From positions 810,479 through 874,478 of the forward strand of contig NZ_FNGA01000002.1 in assembly GCF_900101105.1 (NCBI RefSeq): a stretch of 64,000 bases of DNA, given 5' to 3'. Both the position numbers and the translations under genes were made by a program. Source of the stretch: Maridesulfovibrio ferrireducens (GTDB taxonomy: Bacteria; Desulfobacterota; Desulfovibrionia; Desulfovibrionales; Desulfovibrionaceae). Under the pieces are notes generated by a model. The model ran no database searches. It saw only the letters and a list, made by a program, of their open reading frames with translations, and was not told where the DNA came from. This document shows positions 17,002 through 27,300 of this stretch, in pieces (position 1 is the first letter of the stretch; every line of letters starts with the position of its first letter).

Positions 17002-20000
17002 CTATTTTCGGAACTTTACGGTGATGAAAGGTTCCCCGGAATTAAGTTTGGAAAACCGACCTAACACCAGAGACAGAATTGCGATCAGCATCAGGAGAAT
17101 CGGGCCATACTCATTATCCATTCCCACAGTGCATCCTGTTCCGCCCGTATCAGGCGAGCTCATACCGAGAATCTGCGGGTCGTCGATAACTCCCAGATCC
17201 GGGTTATCATCATAAGAACCGTTGTCCTTAAGAACTGAAACAACATAATATGCAGTAGTAGAATTCAAAGCCTGAACAGGCTCAACAAATTTTCCTAACA
17301 CATCTGTAAGCCACCAGTTGCCGTCCGTATAATCCTCAAGGTTTGCATATTTGAATTGTTTATTAGTTCCGTTGGTAAACAACTTAGCCAGCGTTAATTC
17401 TTTTGCCTCCACCGTGGGCAATCCGGTTACAGAATACCGAATACTGATTACACTGTCCGCTACAGTTTGAACACAAAATGAAGACTTATCACTATAAACA
17501 CTCTCAAGAGCAGTTCCGTATACAGTATTTACGTTTACAGCAGAGCTAGCCGAATGCGCTTTGCTCAAAAAGGTCGACATTGGAGCACCGGGCTGATCAG
17601 TGTTCAACTCAATCTCGCCTTCTGTAGGATTGTCACCCACCATACCGCTCATAACTAGAGCATAAGGTTGTGGGCCAAAAGGAATGTTATTGGCGGTAAT
17701 TTCCGCCTTATATGTGCCGGCCTGCGGACTTTCAACAGTTACAGATACAGTATTGTTCAAACGATCAAAATTAGTTGCTGCTATCTGCGTCCTGAAATTA
17801 ACGCCAATAACCGGCGTAAAAGCAGCCTCCTGCCAAATGCCCCCAACCTTAACCATTCCAAGGGTCGTGGGATTAAGATTCTGATAGCCAACTCCGAATG
17901 AGCTGTTTTGCTTTTCCACAGCAACCACAACGCTGCCTTCTGTAAGAGTCAATCCGACCGGAAGGGCGTATTGCCCAGATGGAACATATGCAAATGATTT
18001 TCGGAAAAGTTCATCCCCAACTCCACCATCATATTTATATATGACAATTTCAACATTCTCAATAAAACCAAGGGGGTTGGAGAAAGCAAGACCTACAGCC
18101 TCAAGGGTACAGGGATAAGAAGGCGGTGTAACTCGCAAGCCGGTTACGTCCTCCTTGTAGTAACCGTCAATAGCGGTAGCATACAGATATTTTGTCAATG
18201 GGCTTAGACTGACAGCGTTATCTGGATAGACCCATGTTCCATCAGGTTGTTGAACCCTGAGATCCAAATCATTAACCAACCCGCCGGACGCGGCAACTGA
18301 TCCTGGATAATCGGTCCATCCAAGAACAGCTTTGAAAGGTTTCTCGTTATTCTCCACTTTAAAAGAAAAAACCCGGGAATAAGTTGTGTCTGAAGGGGCA
18401 AAGTCCTCGATATCATGGTATTCAGTTTCATACTTGTCATCAGAATTGATAGAAGACTCTAAGTTCATTCTTCCCCAGCCCTGAACATTATCAGGTGCTC
18501 CGGAAACTTCCTGTGTAGAACCAGTCCCGTACTGACCGGGAACAAGTGACCCTGCCCCGTGGATAAGACTAGTTTTAACCAGAGCGGCACTTGGATCGGT
18601 AAAACCTTCCTCTTTGATCAAATACTCACGCAAAACGGCGGCAGTTCCGGCAACTAGCGGGGTTGCCATACTGGTTCCGCCCGACCAGTAATAATCTTCG
18701 TTGAAAAACCCCCATCCATTTCCCAACTGATTCGAGGAACGGGTTGAAAGGATATTTGTTCCCGGGGCAACAATTTCCGGTTTGTAGCGACCATCTATAG
18801 TCGGCCCACGACTTGAAAAAGCAGCTAAACCGTAAGGCTTATTAGAAATCAGATCAGAAGCTAAAGGCTCAGCATAAAAATTGAAGATATTCCAGCCTTG
18901 GGAACCATACCCCTCACTGCTGCCGATTCGATAGGATTCAGAAGCTCCGACAGTCAAACAATTTTTAGCTGTTCCCGGAGAATCAATACAATAAGAATCA
19001 ATAACCCCATCCAAATCTTTGTCTTTACCGGCATTTCCTGCAGCAAAGAGAATTAAAAAATCTTTATTACTCCACATAAACTGATCAACGCTGACAGATA
19101 AACTGTCATAATTTCCCGGTCCGGAAGCCCCCCAGCTATTGCTGTGGATACGTGCTCCGGCATCATGTGCAGGGTCAAAAATATCAAACAGATCCGCAGG
19201 TATTCCGGGCAGATTTGCCCCTCCATCAGCCGGCCCCACAGTTTGAAAATAAAGCCGGGCCTTTGGTGCTGCCCCCGCATAACATGTACTCGGAAATGAA
19301 TTAGCCAGAGGTGATGAACCTGATTTCATACCGTTGCCGAGAACAGTCCCTGCCACATGAGTTCCGTGACCGCTGTAGTCAATAATACTTGATCCTGGAA
19401 ATACTACATTGCTGTTGATCCGGCTTCCGCCTTGACCATCGCTGAAATCCTCATGAATACTGGAGACCTCACCAGTATCAATCCCGCTGTCGCAAATAGC
19501 TACAATCTGACCTTCACCAAAAAGCTTACTACGGGAAACCGGCCATACTTTTTCCTGTTCTGAACGAGCTTCGATTATACCGAGGGCAATATTATTATCA
19601 GTGCGAAGCTCAGATGCCCTTTCAATCCATTTCACACCCTTTATATCTTTAAGCCCGTCTACATTTTTTATGGATATTTTAACATTAATCAGAATACGCC
19701 ACTCTGACGAAGAACTCGAAAGCACAGTCCCTCCGGCCGAGCTGATTTTACTTCCAAGCAGGACCATATCTTCGCCGGGGAACGCAACTACCCTGACTTT
19801 CAGCATAGCTTCCTGCTCCCGCAATTTATCAGGCGTGATGTCATATACATCTCTGGACAGCTTCAAATCAGCAGCATATTCGCCGATCCAACGCACAAAC
19901 TCCAGTTCTTTGACATCATCAACCTTTGCAGTACCGAGCTTAATTATGAACGCATATTGAGGGATATAATCAAAAAACACTGCTCCAAAACCTGCAAGAG

Positions 20001-20346
20001 ACTTTTTCCATGAGGATTGAACAGGACCTATAAATTGAACGACGTAGTAATTGTACTCTACAACGTCAGTTGGGGCTGAAAAAGAAAAAAGCCTTTTAAA
20101 AGTTCTTGCAAAACTTGTTGCAGGACTAGAAGCATCTGATTTTTCTGAGGGAGGGGATGCCTTGTCAGAGGGCAAAAGAGTTCCGCTCAGAGATTCTTTT
20201 AAAGGGTCCACCTGCTGATTCTGAAAATAAAGTTTTGGACCGGAAGAATCACTATCCTCGCCACGAACAGAACAAGGGCACAGAAAAAATATTACAGTCA
20301 AAAAAACCAACAGCGGCTTAGTAGCGGAGGCTTTGAATGAGCACAT
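17002..20346 (-). CDS. Surface subtilisin-like serine protease (S8) with C-terminal sorting tail
   Basis: An 1114-residue exported protease. It has a signal peptide (~1-29), an N-terminal propeptide-like region (~90-250) and an S8 catalytic domain with Asp286 in AICDSGIDTG, His327 in SGHGTHVAG and Ser559 in GGTSMATPLVAG; the oxyanion Asn region reads AAGNAG. A jelly-roll P-like domain follows (~630-760), then beta-rich repeats. The C-terminus has a ~100-residue module (LTLAKLF, DGNWWLTD, AYYVVSVLKDNG, VIDDPQILG) also found in the 1306-residue protein at 24379-28299. It ends with GGTGCTVGMDNEYG, a hydrophobic helix and a basic tail, the layout of Cys-containing CTERM sorting signals (JDVT-CTERM/Synerg-CTERM type). 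It is therefore probably anchored or released at the cell surface by a dedicated intramembrane peptidase not present in the window. It probably degrades extracellular protein. Confidence 0.9.
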   Translation of the reverse strand: MCSFKASATKPLLVFLTVIFFLCPCSVRGEDSDSSGPKLYFQNQQVDPLKESLSGTLLPSDKASPPSEKSDASSPATSFARTFKRLFSFSAPTDVVEYNYYVVQFIGPVQSSWKKSLAGFGAVFFDYIPQYAFIIKLGTAKVDDVKELEFVRWIGEYAADLKLSRDVYDITPDKLREQEAMLKVRVVAFPGEDMVLLGSKISSAGGTVLSSSSSEWRILINVKISIKNVDGLKDIKGVKWIERASELRTDNNIALGIIEARSEQEKVWPVSRSKLFGEGQIVAICDSGIDTGEVSSIHEDFSDGQGGSRINSNVVFPGSSIIDYSGHGTHVAGTVLGNGMKSGSSPLANSFPSTCYAGAAPKARLYFQTVGPADGGANLPGIPADLFDIFDPAHDAGARIHSNSWGASGPGNYDSLSVSVDQFMWSNKDFLILFAAGNAGKDKDLDGVIDSYCIDSPGTAKNCLTVGASESYRIGSSEGYGSQGWNIFNFYAEPLASDLISNKPYGLAAFSSRGPTIDGRYKPEIVAPGTNILSTRSSNQLGNGWGFFNEDYYWSGGTSMATPLVAGTAAVLREYLIKEEGFTDPSAALVKTSLIHGAGSLVPGQYGTGSTQEVSGAPDNVQGWGRMNLESSINSDDKYETEYHDIEDFAPSDTTYSRVFSFKVENNEKPFKAVLGWTDYPGSVAASGGLVNDLDLRVQQPDGTWVYPDNAVSLSPLTKYLYATAIDGYYKEDVTGLRVTPPSYPCTLEAVGLAFSNPLGFIENVEIVIYKYDGGVGDELFRKSFAYVPSGQYALPVGLTLTEGSVVVAVEKQNSSFGVGYQNLNPTTLGMVKVGGIWQEAAFTPVIGVNFRTQIAATNFDRLNNTVSVTVESPQAGTYKAEITANNIPFGPQPYALVMSGMVGDNPTEGEIELNTDQPGAPMSTFLSKAHSASSAVNVNTVYGTALESVYSDKSSFCVQTVADSVISIRYSVTGLPTVEAKELTLAKLFTNGTNKQFKYANLEDYTDGNWWLTDVLGKFVEPVQALNSTTAYYVVSVLKDNGSYDDNPDLGVIDDPQILGMSSPDTGGTGCTVGMDNEYGPILLMLIAILSLVLGRFSKLNSGEPFITVKFRK

Positions 20347-20458
20347 TATATATTTCCCCTTAATAAATTATTGCCACTGGCTAATACTTATTAAAACTCT
20401 AACATGTCAAGGAATATGCAATCATTCGTACATGCCAGCCAATCCCCTCCCCCCCCAC

Positions 20459-20487
20459 TTGCCCGAATTTTTTTTTTCGAATACGAT
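20459..20487 (+). promoter_or_regulatory. Possible promoter of the PocR gene with homopolymer spacer
   Basis: TTGCCC at 20459-20464, a 17-base spacer containing ten consecutive T, and TACGAT at 20482-20487. A run of eight C precedes it. The match is moderate, so the promoter call is tentative. Confidence 0.35.
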
Positions 20488-20530
20488 ACTATAGTTCATA
20501 TCATAAACACACTAAAGTAAGAGGTTTCTT

Positions 20531-21028
20531 ATGCTCATGACCGACTTATTATCCAAAGATCAGTGGAATGATCTGGAAAAAACAATCCATAATGACTGGG
20601 GTTTCAATGCGAGTGCATACGATGCCAAGGGAATGACCTTCACCGGCTTCAAAAATTTCGTAAATCCGTTGTGTTCTGAAATTAAATCCCACCCTGAAGG
20701 CATTCAAGCTATCTGTTCAGTGGCCCACCAGCACATGGCCCAGCTGGCCCGGACAACAGAAAAAAGCGTCATCGAACAATGCGACGCAGGAATGTTCAAG
20801 ATTTGTACCCCCATCATCGTTGATGGCGAATTCATCGGAATTGTCGGCGGATGCGGACGCGTACCCGAAGATTCCGAAATCGAAACTTTCACAGTACACA
20901 AAGCCATCAATGTCCCCTTGGATAAGGTAGAAACACTCGCAAAGGACGTTCCAACCATCTCCAATAAAAAAGCTCAGGATCTGGCCACATTCCTTGAAAA
21001 ATTCGTTGCAGACATTCCCCGCCCCTAA
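20531..21028 (+). CDS. Stand-alone PocR ligand-binding domain protein
   Basis: A 165-residue protein made almost only of a PocR sensory domain, a PAS-related fold that binds small ligands. The family pattern is present: FVNPLCSEI, IQAICSVAHQHMAQLA, VIEQCDAGMFKICTPIIVDGEFIGIVGGCG. There is no DNA-binding or enzymatic domain, so it must act through a partner or be a scavenging or redox-active protein; the conserved cysteines (PLC, AIC, QCDAGM, KIC, GCG) could hold a cofactor, which is speculation. It has its own ribosome site (AAGAGG) and a terminator behind it, so it is monocistronic. It is divergent from the subtilase gene. Confidence 0.82.
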   Translation: MLMTDLLSKDQWNDLEKTIHNDWGFNASAYDAKGMTFTGFKNFVNPLCSEIKSHPEGIQAICSVAHQHMAQLARTTEKSVIEQCDAGMFKICTPIIVDGEFIGIVGGCGRVPEDSEIETFTVHKAINVPLDKVETLAKDVPTISNKKAQDLATFLEKFVADIPRP

Positions 21029-21051
21029 CAACGGAAAACTGACTTTTAATC

Positions 21052-21080
21052 AAAAGACCTCAATCCAGATGGGGTCTTTT
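21052..21080 (+). terminator. Intrinsic terminator of the PocR gene
   Basis: A 9-bp stem (AAAAGACCT at 21052-21060 with GGGTCTTTT at 21072-21080). The T-rich 3' arm supplies the U tract. Confidence 0.7.
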
Positions 21081-21143
21081 GATATCTTTGATGAAACTAA
21101 AAATAATTACACTTTTTTATTTGTGCTAACCTTCCAACAGTAA

Positions 21144-21172
21144 TTGACAATAATTCCCCTTCAAAATATACG
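21144..21172 (+). promoter_or_regulatory. Probable sigma-70 promoter of the tungstate operon
   Basis: A consensus TTGACA at 21144-21149, a 17-base spacer and TATACG at 21167-21172, 49 bases before the wtpA start. The downstream stretch up to the gene is AT-rich with several TAATA repeats, a possible regulator site, but I cannot name the protein. Confidence 0.6.
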
Positions 21173-21220
21173 GTAATTATATATGCTTAATAATATATAA
21201 TAATTTAAATTGGAGCGAAT

Positions 21221-22198
21221 ATGCGTCTATTCTTACTGGGAGTTACACTCTTTATGCTTTCTCTTATTTCTGCTGCACCTGCATTTGCAGGTGAAGATAT
21301 CAGTGGCGATGTAATCATGTTCCATGCCGGATCACTTTCTGTTCCTCTGGCAAAAATGGAAAAAGAATTTGAAGCCATGCACCCCGGCGTTGACATCAAA
21401 AGGGAAGCTGGCGGTTCCACCAAAATGGCCCGTATGATTTCAGAAGTGGGCAAACCTGCGGACATTATGGCTTCTGCCGACTACGTGGTTATTGATAAGA
21501 ACCTCATCCCCAAGTATGCAGATTTCAACATCCGCTTTGCTACCAACCAGCTTGTTCTCTGCTATACAGACAACAGCAAATTTGCTTCAGAAATTAATGC
21601 TGACAACTGGTATGACATCCTCCAGAAGCCCGGCGTAATCTGGGGTCACTCTGATCCAAACCTTGATCCTTGCGGATACCGCAGTGTTATGGTTCTGCAA
21701 CTGGCTGAAAAATTTTACAACAAACCGGGTCTTTACGAAAAACTGGTTTCAGTCCGCAAAAAAGAATGGGTTCGTCCCAAATCTGTTGAGCTTATCTCTC
21801 TGCTTAAAACAGGCAACATGGACTACGCATGGGAATACCTTTCCGTAGCAGTTCAGCATGGATTGAAATACATCACCCTTAATAAGCACATCAATCTTTC
21901 CGACTACAAATATAATAAGTTCTACGAACAGGCCAAAGTAACCGTAAGCGGTAAAAAACCCGGCACAACTATTGTTCGCACCGGTAAATCTATTACTTAC
22001 GGCATCACCGAACTGAAAGACGCGCCGAACAAGCCGGCAGCAACAGCATTCCTAGCTTATATGCTTTCTCCTGAAGGCGGTCTCAAAATCCTCAAGGAAA
22101 TGGGCCAGCCTCCTTTTGTTCCTGCAATCATTCCCGACGATGCAATGCTCAAAAAAATGCCTGCATCCCTGCAAAAACTCGTAAAAGTAAAAAAATAA
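21221..22198 (+). CDS. wtpA: Tungstate/molybdate ABC transporter substrate-binding protein
   Basis: A 325-residue periplasmic oxyanion-binding protein with a cleavable signal peptide ending APAFA. The oxyanion-binding loop [10 protein letters not shown] and the [15 protein letters not shown] loop are signatures of the WtpA/ModA group; the Asp/Glu-rich second loop is typical of WtpA, which coordinates tungstate octahedrally. In sulfate reducers this importer supplies tungsten for formate dehydrogenases. First gene of a wtpABC operon, with a consensus promoter upstream and a hairpin between it and the permease gene. Molybdate as the main ligand cannot be excluded. Confidence 0.88.
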   Translation: MRLFLLGVTLFMLSLISAAPAFAGEDISGDVIMFHAGSLSVPLAKMEKEFEAMHPGVDIKREAGGSTKMARMISEVGKPADIMASADYVVIDKNLIPKYADFNIRFATNQLVLCYTDNSKFASEINADNWYDILQKPGVIWGHSDPNLDPCGYRSVMVLQLAEKFYNKPGLYEKLVSVRKKEWVRPKSVELISLLKTGNMDYAWEYLSVAVQHGLKYITLNKHINLSDYKYNKFYEQAKVTVSGKKPGTTIVRTGKSITYGITELKDAPNKPAATAFLAYMLSPEGGLKILKEMGQPPFVPAIIPDDAMLKKMPASLQKLVKVKK

Positions 22199-22215
22199 TC
22201 AGCCCACAACATCTG

Positions 22216-22244
22216 AAAGCCGGACGAAATATTCGTCCGGCTTT
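22216..22244 (+). terminator. Intra-operon hairpin between wtpA and wtpB
   Basis: A 13-bp perfect stem (AAAGCCGGACGAA at 22216-22228 with TTCGTCCGGCTTT at 22232-22244), a three-base loop and a short CTTATT tail. The permease gene starts 16 bases downstream, so it is probably a partial terminator or a transcript-stabilising 3' end that raises the amount of binding protein over permease. Confidence 0.7.
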
Positions 22245-22259
22245 CTTATTAAGAGCCTC

Positions 22260-23048
22260 ATGAAAAAATTCCACAATATTTCAGTAAGCAATATTATCTC
22301 GGCTTTCCTTGTTCTCGGCTTTATCCTCCTCCCACTGAGCCAGTTGATTTTTGGCTCAAGCCCTACAGAAATAATTGATACCATCATGGATAAGGATGTC
22401 CGCGAGGCAATTATTCGCAGTATGGCCTGTTCCGGGCTTGCAGCCATATTAGCTTTTGCAATAGGAACCCCATTTGCGTTCATGCTGGCCCGTAACAATT
22501 TCAAAGGAAAAGAGTTACTTAACTCCATAATCGACCTGCCGATCATGATCCCGCATCCAGTTATCGGCATAGCCCTGCTGAGCATTGCCGGACGAAACCA
22601 CTGGATAGGACAAAGACTGCTGGATGCCGGAATCCGGCTTATGGGAACAACCACAGGAATTGTGGCTGTTCTGCTATTTGTCGGACTGCCCTTCTATATA
22701 AATGCGGCGCGGGACGGTTTTGAAAGTGTCCCTGAACGGCTTGAAAAAGCAGCCCGGACTCTCGGAGCAAACAGAAGCCAGACATTTTTCAGGGTAACAT
22801 TCCCGCTGGCGTGGAAATCTCTGCTCACAGGGATGATCATGTGCATGGCGCGGGCACTCAGCGAATTCGGCGCAGTGGTTATTATAGCCTACCATCCAAT
22901 GGTCGCTCCGGTGCTTATGTACGAAAGATTCACAGCTTACGGCCTTTCATACTCCCGCCCTGTTGCGATTTGGCTTATTGCCCTTTCACTCGTTCTGTTT
23001 GCAGCTCTCAGACTTCTTTCAAGAGGATTAAAAGGTAAGAAAATATGA
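22260..23048 (+). CDS. wtpB: Tungstate/molybdate ABC transporter permease
   Basis: A 262-residue inner-membrane permease with about six hydrophobic segments. The ABC-coupling EAA loop is EKAARTLGANRSQTFFRVTFPLAWKSL. It is similar in length and pattern to ModB/WtpB permeases (LARNNFKGKELLNSIIDLPIMIPHPVIGIALL). It follows wtpA after 61 bases containing a hairpin, and its stop overlaps wtpC (ATGA), so the last two genes are translationally coupled. The start ATG has a weak ribosome site (AAGAGC). Confidence 0.88.
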   Translation: MKKFHNISVSNIISAFLVLGFILLPLSQLIFGSSPTEIIDTIMDKDVREAIIRSMACSGLAAILAFAIGTPFAFMLARNNFKGKELLNSIIDLPIMIPHPVIGIALLSIAGRNHWIGQRLLDAGIRLMGTTTGIVAVLLFVGLPFYINAARDGFESVPERLEKAARTLGANRSQTFFRVTFPLAWKSLLTGMIMCMARALSEFGAVVIIAYHPMVAPVLMYERFTAYGLSYSRPVAIWLIALSLVLFAALRLLSRGLKGKKI

Positions 23049-24082
23049 TTACCATTGAAAACTTAGATGTAAATCTTCCAAACTTTTCTCTTGAGAATAT
23101 CAACCTTCAAATAGACGAAGGTGATTTTTTTACACTGCTGGGCCCTACCGGTTCCGGAAAATCTGTACTGCTGGAAACCATTGCCGGACTCATCCCTGTT
23201 TCGAGCGGATCAATTAAAATAAACCGGACTGACATTACCCACACGGCTCCAGAAAAACGTGGTCTGTCTATTGTTTATCAGGACTATGCCCTTTTTCCGC
23301 ACCTCAGTGTTAAAGACAACATTACTTTCGGTGCCAGATATAAAAATATTGAAAAAATTAAGGCTGACAAAAAAGCTCATGAACTAGCCGAAATGCTGAA
23401 CATTTCACACCTGCTGGACCGCACTCCCCGAAACCTTTCCGGCGGAGAAAAACAACGGGCCTCCATCGCCCGCGCACTGCTGGTCGATCCTGCCGTACTG
23501 CTTTTGGATGAACCTCTTTCCGCTCTTGATCCTGCTTTCAGACAAGAAGTTCAGGATCTGCTAAAATCTATTCACAGGGAAACCGGAATTACCTTTGTAA
23601 TGGTCACCCACGACTTTGATGAAGCCCTCTATCTGGCAACCAATGGCGCTATCATCAAAAATGGGAAATTAATCCGCAAAGGATTAATCCGGGATATTTT
23701 CAATACACCCGGATCTGAATTTGTAGCTAATTTCGTAGGCATGACGAACATTTATGTATGCTCTCCTGAAAATGGCTGTATGCGTTCAGGGGAACTGTCG
23801 CTGCAATGCGAAAAACAAATAAGCAATGAAAAATGCCACATGGCATTCAGACCGGAAGAAATTATACTTGGAAATAAGCTACTTGAACAAGGACATCCAA
23901 ACTGCTTTGAAGCGGTAATAAAAACCATAACCGTCGGAGGATTTCATGCCCGGGTTACTTTGGATTATGCGGGGATTGAAATTAACGCCCTTGTGCCTCG
24001 AAATTTAATTATTAATGGAGAACTTGAAACAGGCTCTAAAATAAAAGTATCTATACCTCCCAAAAGTATACATCTTTTTTAA
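23045..24082 (+). CDS. wtpC: Tungstate/molybdate ABC transporter ATP-binding protein
   Basis: A 345-residue ATPase. Walker A is GPTGSGKS, the Q loop is YQDYALFPHLSV, the signature is LSGGEKQRASIARAL, Walker B is VLLLDEPLSALD and the switch His is VTHDFDEAL. A C-terminal TOBE-like/MOP-type regulatory region (~230-345, with CHMAFRPEEI and FEAVIKTITVGGFHARVTLD) could sense the internal anion, as in ModC/WtpC. Last gene of the operon; a bidirectional terminator follows. Confidence 0.88.
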   Translation: MITIENLDVNLPNFSLENINLQIDEGDFFTLLGPTGSGKSVLLETIAGLIPVSSGSIKINRTDITHTAPEKRGLSIVYQDYALFPHLSVKDNITFGARYKNIEKIKADKKAHELAEMLNISHLLDRTPRNLSGGEKQRASIARALLVDPAVLLLDEPLSALDPAFRQEVQDLLKSIHRETGITFVMVTHDFDEALYLATNGAIIKNGKLIRKGLIRDIFNTPGSEFVANFVGMTNIYVCSPENGCMRSGELSLQCEKQISNEKCHMAFRPEEIILGNKLLEQGHPNCFEAVIKTITVGGFHARVTLDYAGIEINALVPRNLIINGELETGSKIKVSIPPKSIHLF

Positions 24083-24119
24083 ACACGCACAACAGCTTAA
24101 TAATTCTAATATTGAAAAT

Positions 24120-24154
24120 AAAAAAACCCGGACAATGTCAACATTGCCCGGGTT
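24120..24154 (-). terminator. Terminator between wtpC and the converging 67-residue gene
   Basis: A 13-bp stem with one mismatch (24125-24137 with 24142-24154). A seven-A run on its left gives the U tract on the minus strand, so it mainly ends the leftward transcript from the surface-protein gene, but it probably stops wtpABC too. Confidence 0.72.
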
Positions 24155-24162
24155 CAACTTTA

Positions 24163-24366
24163 TTACAGTAACGGCTTAGTCAAAAGCCATGGGTGCACAC
24201 CAGACCGGACCGGATTCAGAGATCGAAAGCTCTTTTGCCCGGATGGAATCATCCTATAAAGACCAGTATACGCCATATGAGACTCTGGATCTTTCGTAAC
24301 TACAAAATCGGGAAACAGGATATCAAGAAAAGAATCCTTACAATGCTTTACAGATTGGGGAGACAT
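24163..24366 (-). CDS. Small protein of unknown function, 67 residues
   Basis: I do not recognise it. The reading frame begins MSPQSVKHCKDSF 12 bases downstream of the stop of the giant surface protein, on the same strand, with a TAGGA sequence ~10 bases before the ATG that overlaps that stop. The product is hydrophilic, with DILFPDFVVTKDPESHMAYTG, then LYRMIPSGQKSF, and has no membrane segment. A strong terminator lies immediately after its stop, which argues that the transcript really extends this far. It could be a small partner of the surface protein; a chance reading frame is possible. Confidence 0.5.
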   Translation of the reverse strand: MSPQSVKHCKDSFLDILFPDFVVTKDPESHMAYTGLYRMIPSGQKSFRSLNPVRSGVHPWLLTKPLL

Positions 24367-24378
24367 AATAATTATATC

Positions 24379-27300
24379 CTAAAATTTACCATATTTTTTT
24401 AAACGTCTATTCATGAAAACAAATACAGGAATGAGAACAATAAGCATCCACTCCAGACCAAAATCAGCGGCTGGGTTCATAACGCAACCAGTGGAAGAAC
24501 CTTCACTTACGGGAGTTGACGGTGTGGGTGGTGTTGGCGGGACGATGTAAGAACCAAGTACAACAGGGTCTTCAATGATACCGGGAATTGATATCGCAGC
24601 ATCGTATGGCCCACCATCCTTAATGCTGAAGTTTACAGTATAGGCTTTATTGGCAACTAAAGTGTCACTGGCTTGCATAACAGCACCAGCGGGATTAACT
24701 ATCCAATAATCTCCGTCTGTCATGCCGGTTGGTTTTGAGTAAGTAATATTATATCTGACATTGGCCTTATCCCCCGGATATAACTTAGCAAGGACTAAGT
24801 CTTTCACAGCCATTTTTTCTGTGGGAATTACGGAGAATGCAAAGTTATGTACACTGCCAGCAACTATTTTCCCAGGAGCGGTTTTAAAGATCTGCGGAGC
24901 GGATATAAGAACAGCGTCAACTGGAGTTTTATAAATTTCAGCCAAAGATTCAGGGGTGGCGCCGGGGTCTGAAGTGGCCGATTCGAGAAGTCCTTCGACC
25001 TCGCCCACGCCTCCGTCAACATCAGAGTCTGTGCCGCCGTCCGCAAAGAAAGTTACTGATACGAAACCTTCATGTCCTCCAGCCACGGCAAAATTTTTAT
25101 CAAGAGAACTCGTGATCGCTTTTATGTCGGAGCTGGAATCGGTTCCGGCAAGCAAAGAAGTCCAAGCGTTTGCAGTAATAGCTGCCTGATAAACCCTGCC
25201 GTTTGTTGCTCCTACTAAAAGAGTATCCTCTGTTCCAGAAGCACACAAAGGTGCTTCGGAAAGTCCAAATTTAAGCATGGTACACTTGGTACCATCATAT
25301 TCAAAGACGGCTTTGGGGTTACTGCAAGTAATAATAATTCTTGTGGGACTAAGCACAGTGATAGAGGTAAACGTACTAATAGTTTCCTGATCCGGAAGAA
25401 TATCTATCAACTTAGAATTCCACTTATCCTCTTCCCCTGATTGCGTCAGCACTTGAAGTTGAATATTTATATACTCATTAGCACTAACCCCCTCAGAACT
25501 ATCAACTGTTGTCTCTTCCCCATCAAAAGATATAGAATTCCCGTCGTCATCAATTTCAGTCATCGACACGTATTCGCTCACTTTACCAGAGTCATCAGAT
25601 TTAATGGTATATATAGTGTTACCATCAGCGGAGATAGCAAGGCACTTAGTATTTGATACAGTTACCATTTTACCATCTGAGTATTTCTGATTAACTACTG
25701 AAGCTCCATCGTCAGTGATAGCCTGTAACATGCTGGTCTTACTATCAATAGCGTATACCCCCTTTGTACGAGGCATAGCGGCTATCTGCGTATATATATT
25801 ATTTTCATCAATATTGTTTGTGTCATATTTTATAAATTCACCTGACGAAACTCTCATGCCTATTGTACCGTTATGTAAGGTAAAGACATTTTCACCCGAG
25901 CCTACTATCTGTAAAATATCAGCGTCAGCTTTATTTTTATCGATGCTCTCAGAAATAACAATTTGGTTGCCCCATGTGATGCCGGTCCCTTTTGCATTCA
26001 CTGTTCCCTTACGGAGCAAGCCTTTTTCTCCACCAGCATACACACTGCCATCAGTGTCAGTGTAAAGAGCGTTTATATCTTGAAGCTTTTTTTGATAACC
26101 TATTTTGGTAAAATGTCTGGATTCGGTTCGATAGATGTAATTTTTAGTTTCACCATCTTGAGTTGCTTTGCCTGTGACCATGGCGCAATTGTCTTGACAA
26201 GAAATTGCCAAAGGATTTTGAGGAGCGGCGTAAGGACTGTCTGGTATCCCCACAAGATTTCTCCATGTTCCAGCAGTAGGATTTTCAGGAGTAGCACCAG
26301 AATAATTCCAGACATGAGGAGGGGTACAGCCATCAATTACAAATAGGTTGTCAATCTCTCCAGTTATCCAATTTACATTATTTGTCATGGTATGGCTCAT
26401 GGTCGCTTCGTGAGTACCAAACCCAATATCAACCGGAACCATTTTGTCCTTAATGTTCGCAGGATTTTTGTCTGCCATGCCTATGTCATTAATGTATTTA
26501 ATAGGTCCGTCCTTAGCAATTATGAATAAGCCCTTGTATGATCCATAAAGTTTCGGAGAATTAGAAATGGCCTTCTGTTCTAAACTTTTTAATTGATGAC
26601 CATTCTCTTTTTTGGGATTTTTTTTAATAATATAATTGCCGTCATATTTCTCATCCCTAGCGACAACAAATAGCGACCTGTCTTCCTTTATTTCATCGTT
26701 ATCTCTACTACCTGTCAAAGTATAAAGTCCGTTCTCTGTTGCAGCCATGCTGGAATAATAACCACTATGAACATCTACAGTCTTAGTGGAACCCCACTCA
26801 GAGCATGTGCTCATTATGTCCCCTTCAGAACCTAATAAAAAACTACGCCATGTAGGTCTCGCGGCTATATCTGCGTATATATCCGCAGCAACCCATGCCG
26901 AGACGAGGATTTTCCACGTCTTATTTTTAGAATAAAACCGCAAGCTTGTTTTCTCAACATCTTCAGTTGTTAAGGTGGAATAATTAGAATTCAGCAAGCG
27001 CTGTTTGGGTTTCTTTGTAATCTCGATATGTCTTCTGTGCTTTTTCCAAGTCTCACCACTATCCCTGCTATAATATGGACAATAGTCGGTTCCTATAAGG
27101 TAATATCTCCCTTTTTCACTATTATCCCCCAACAGTGTTGTGCTAGCTTTACTGCAACCTGCAATACGGTCCCAATAACTGATATTAGATTTTAAAAATG
27201 TACCATATTCACCCACAGCAATAACTGTCGGGCCACCTCCACCAACCACAGCAAGCAAGTTTGCTGTACTGGTGGAACTAAGACTATGATTGATTGTGCC

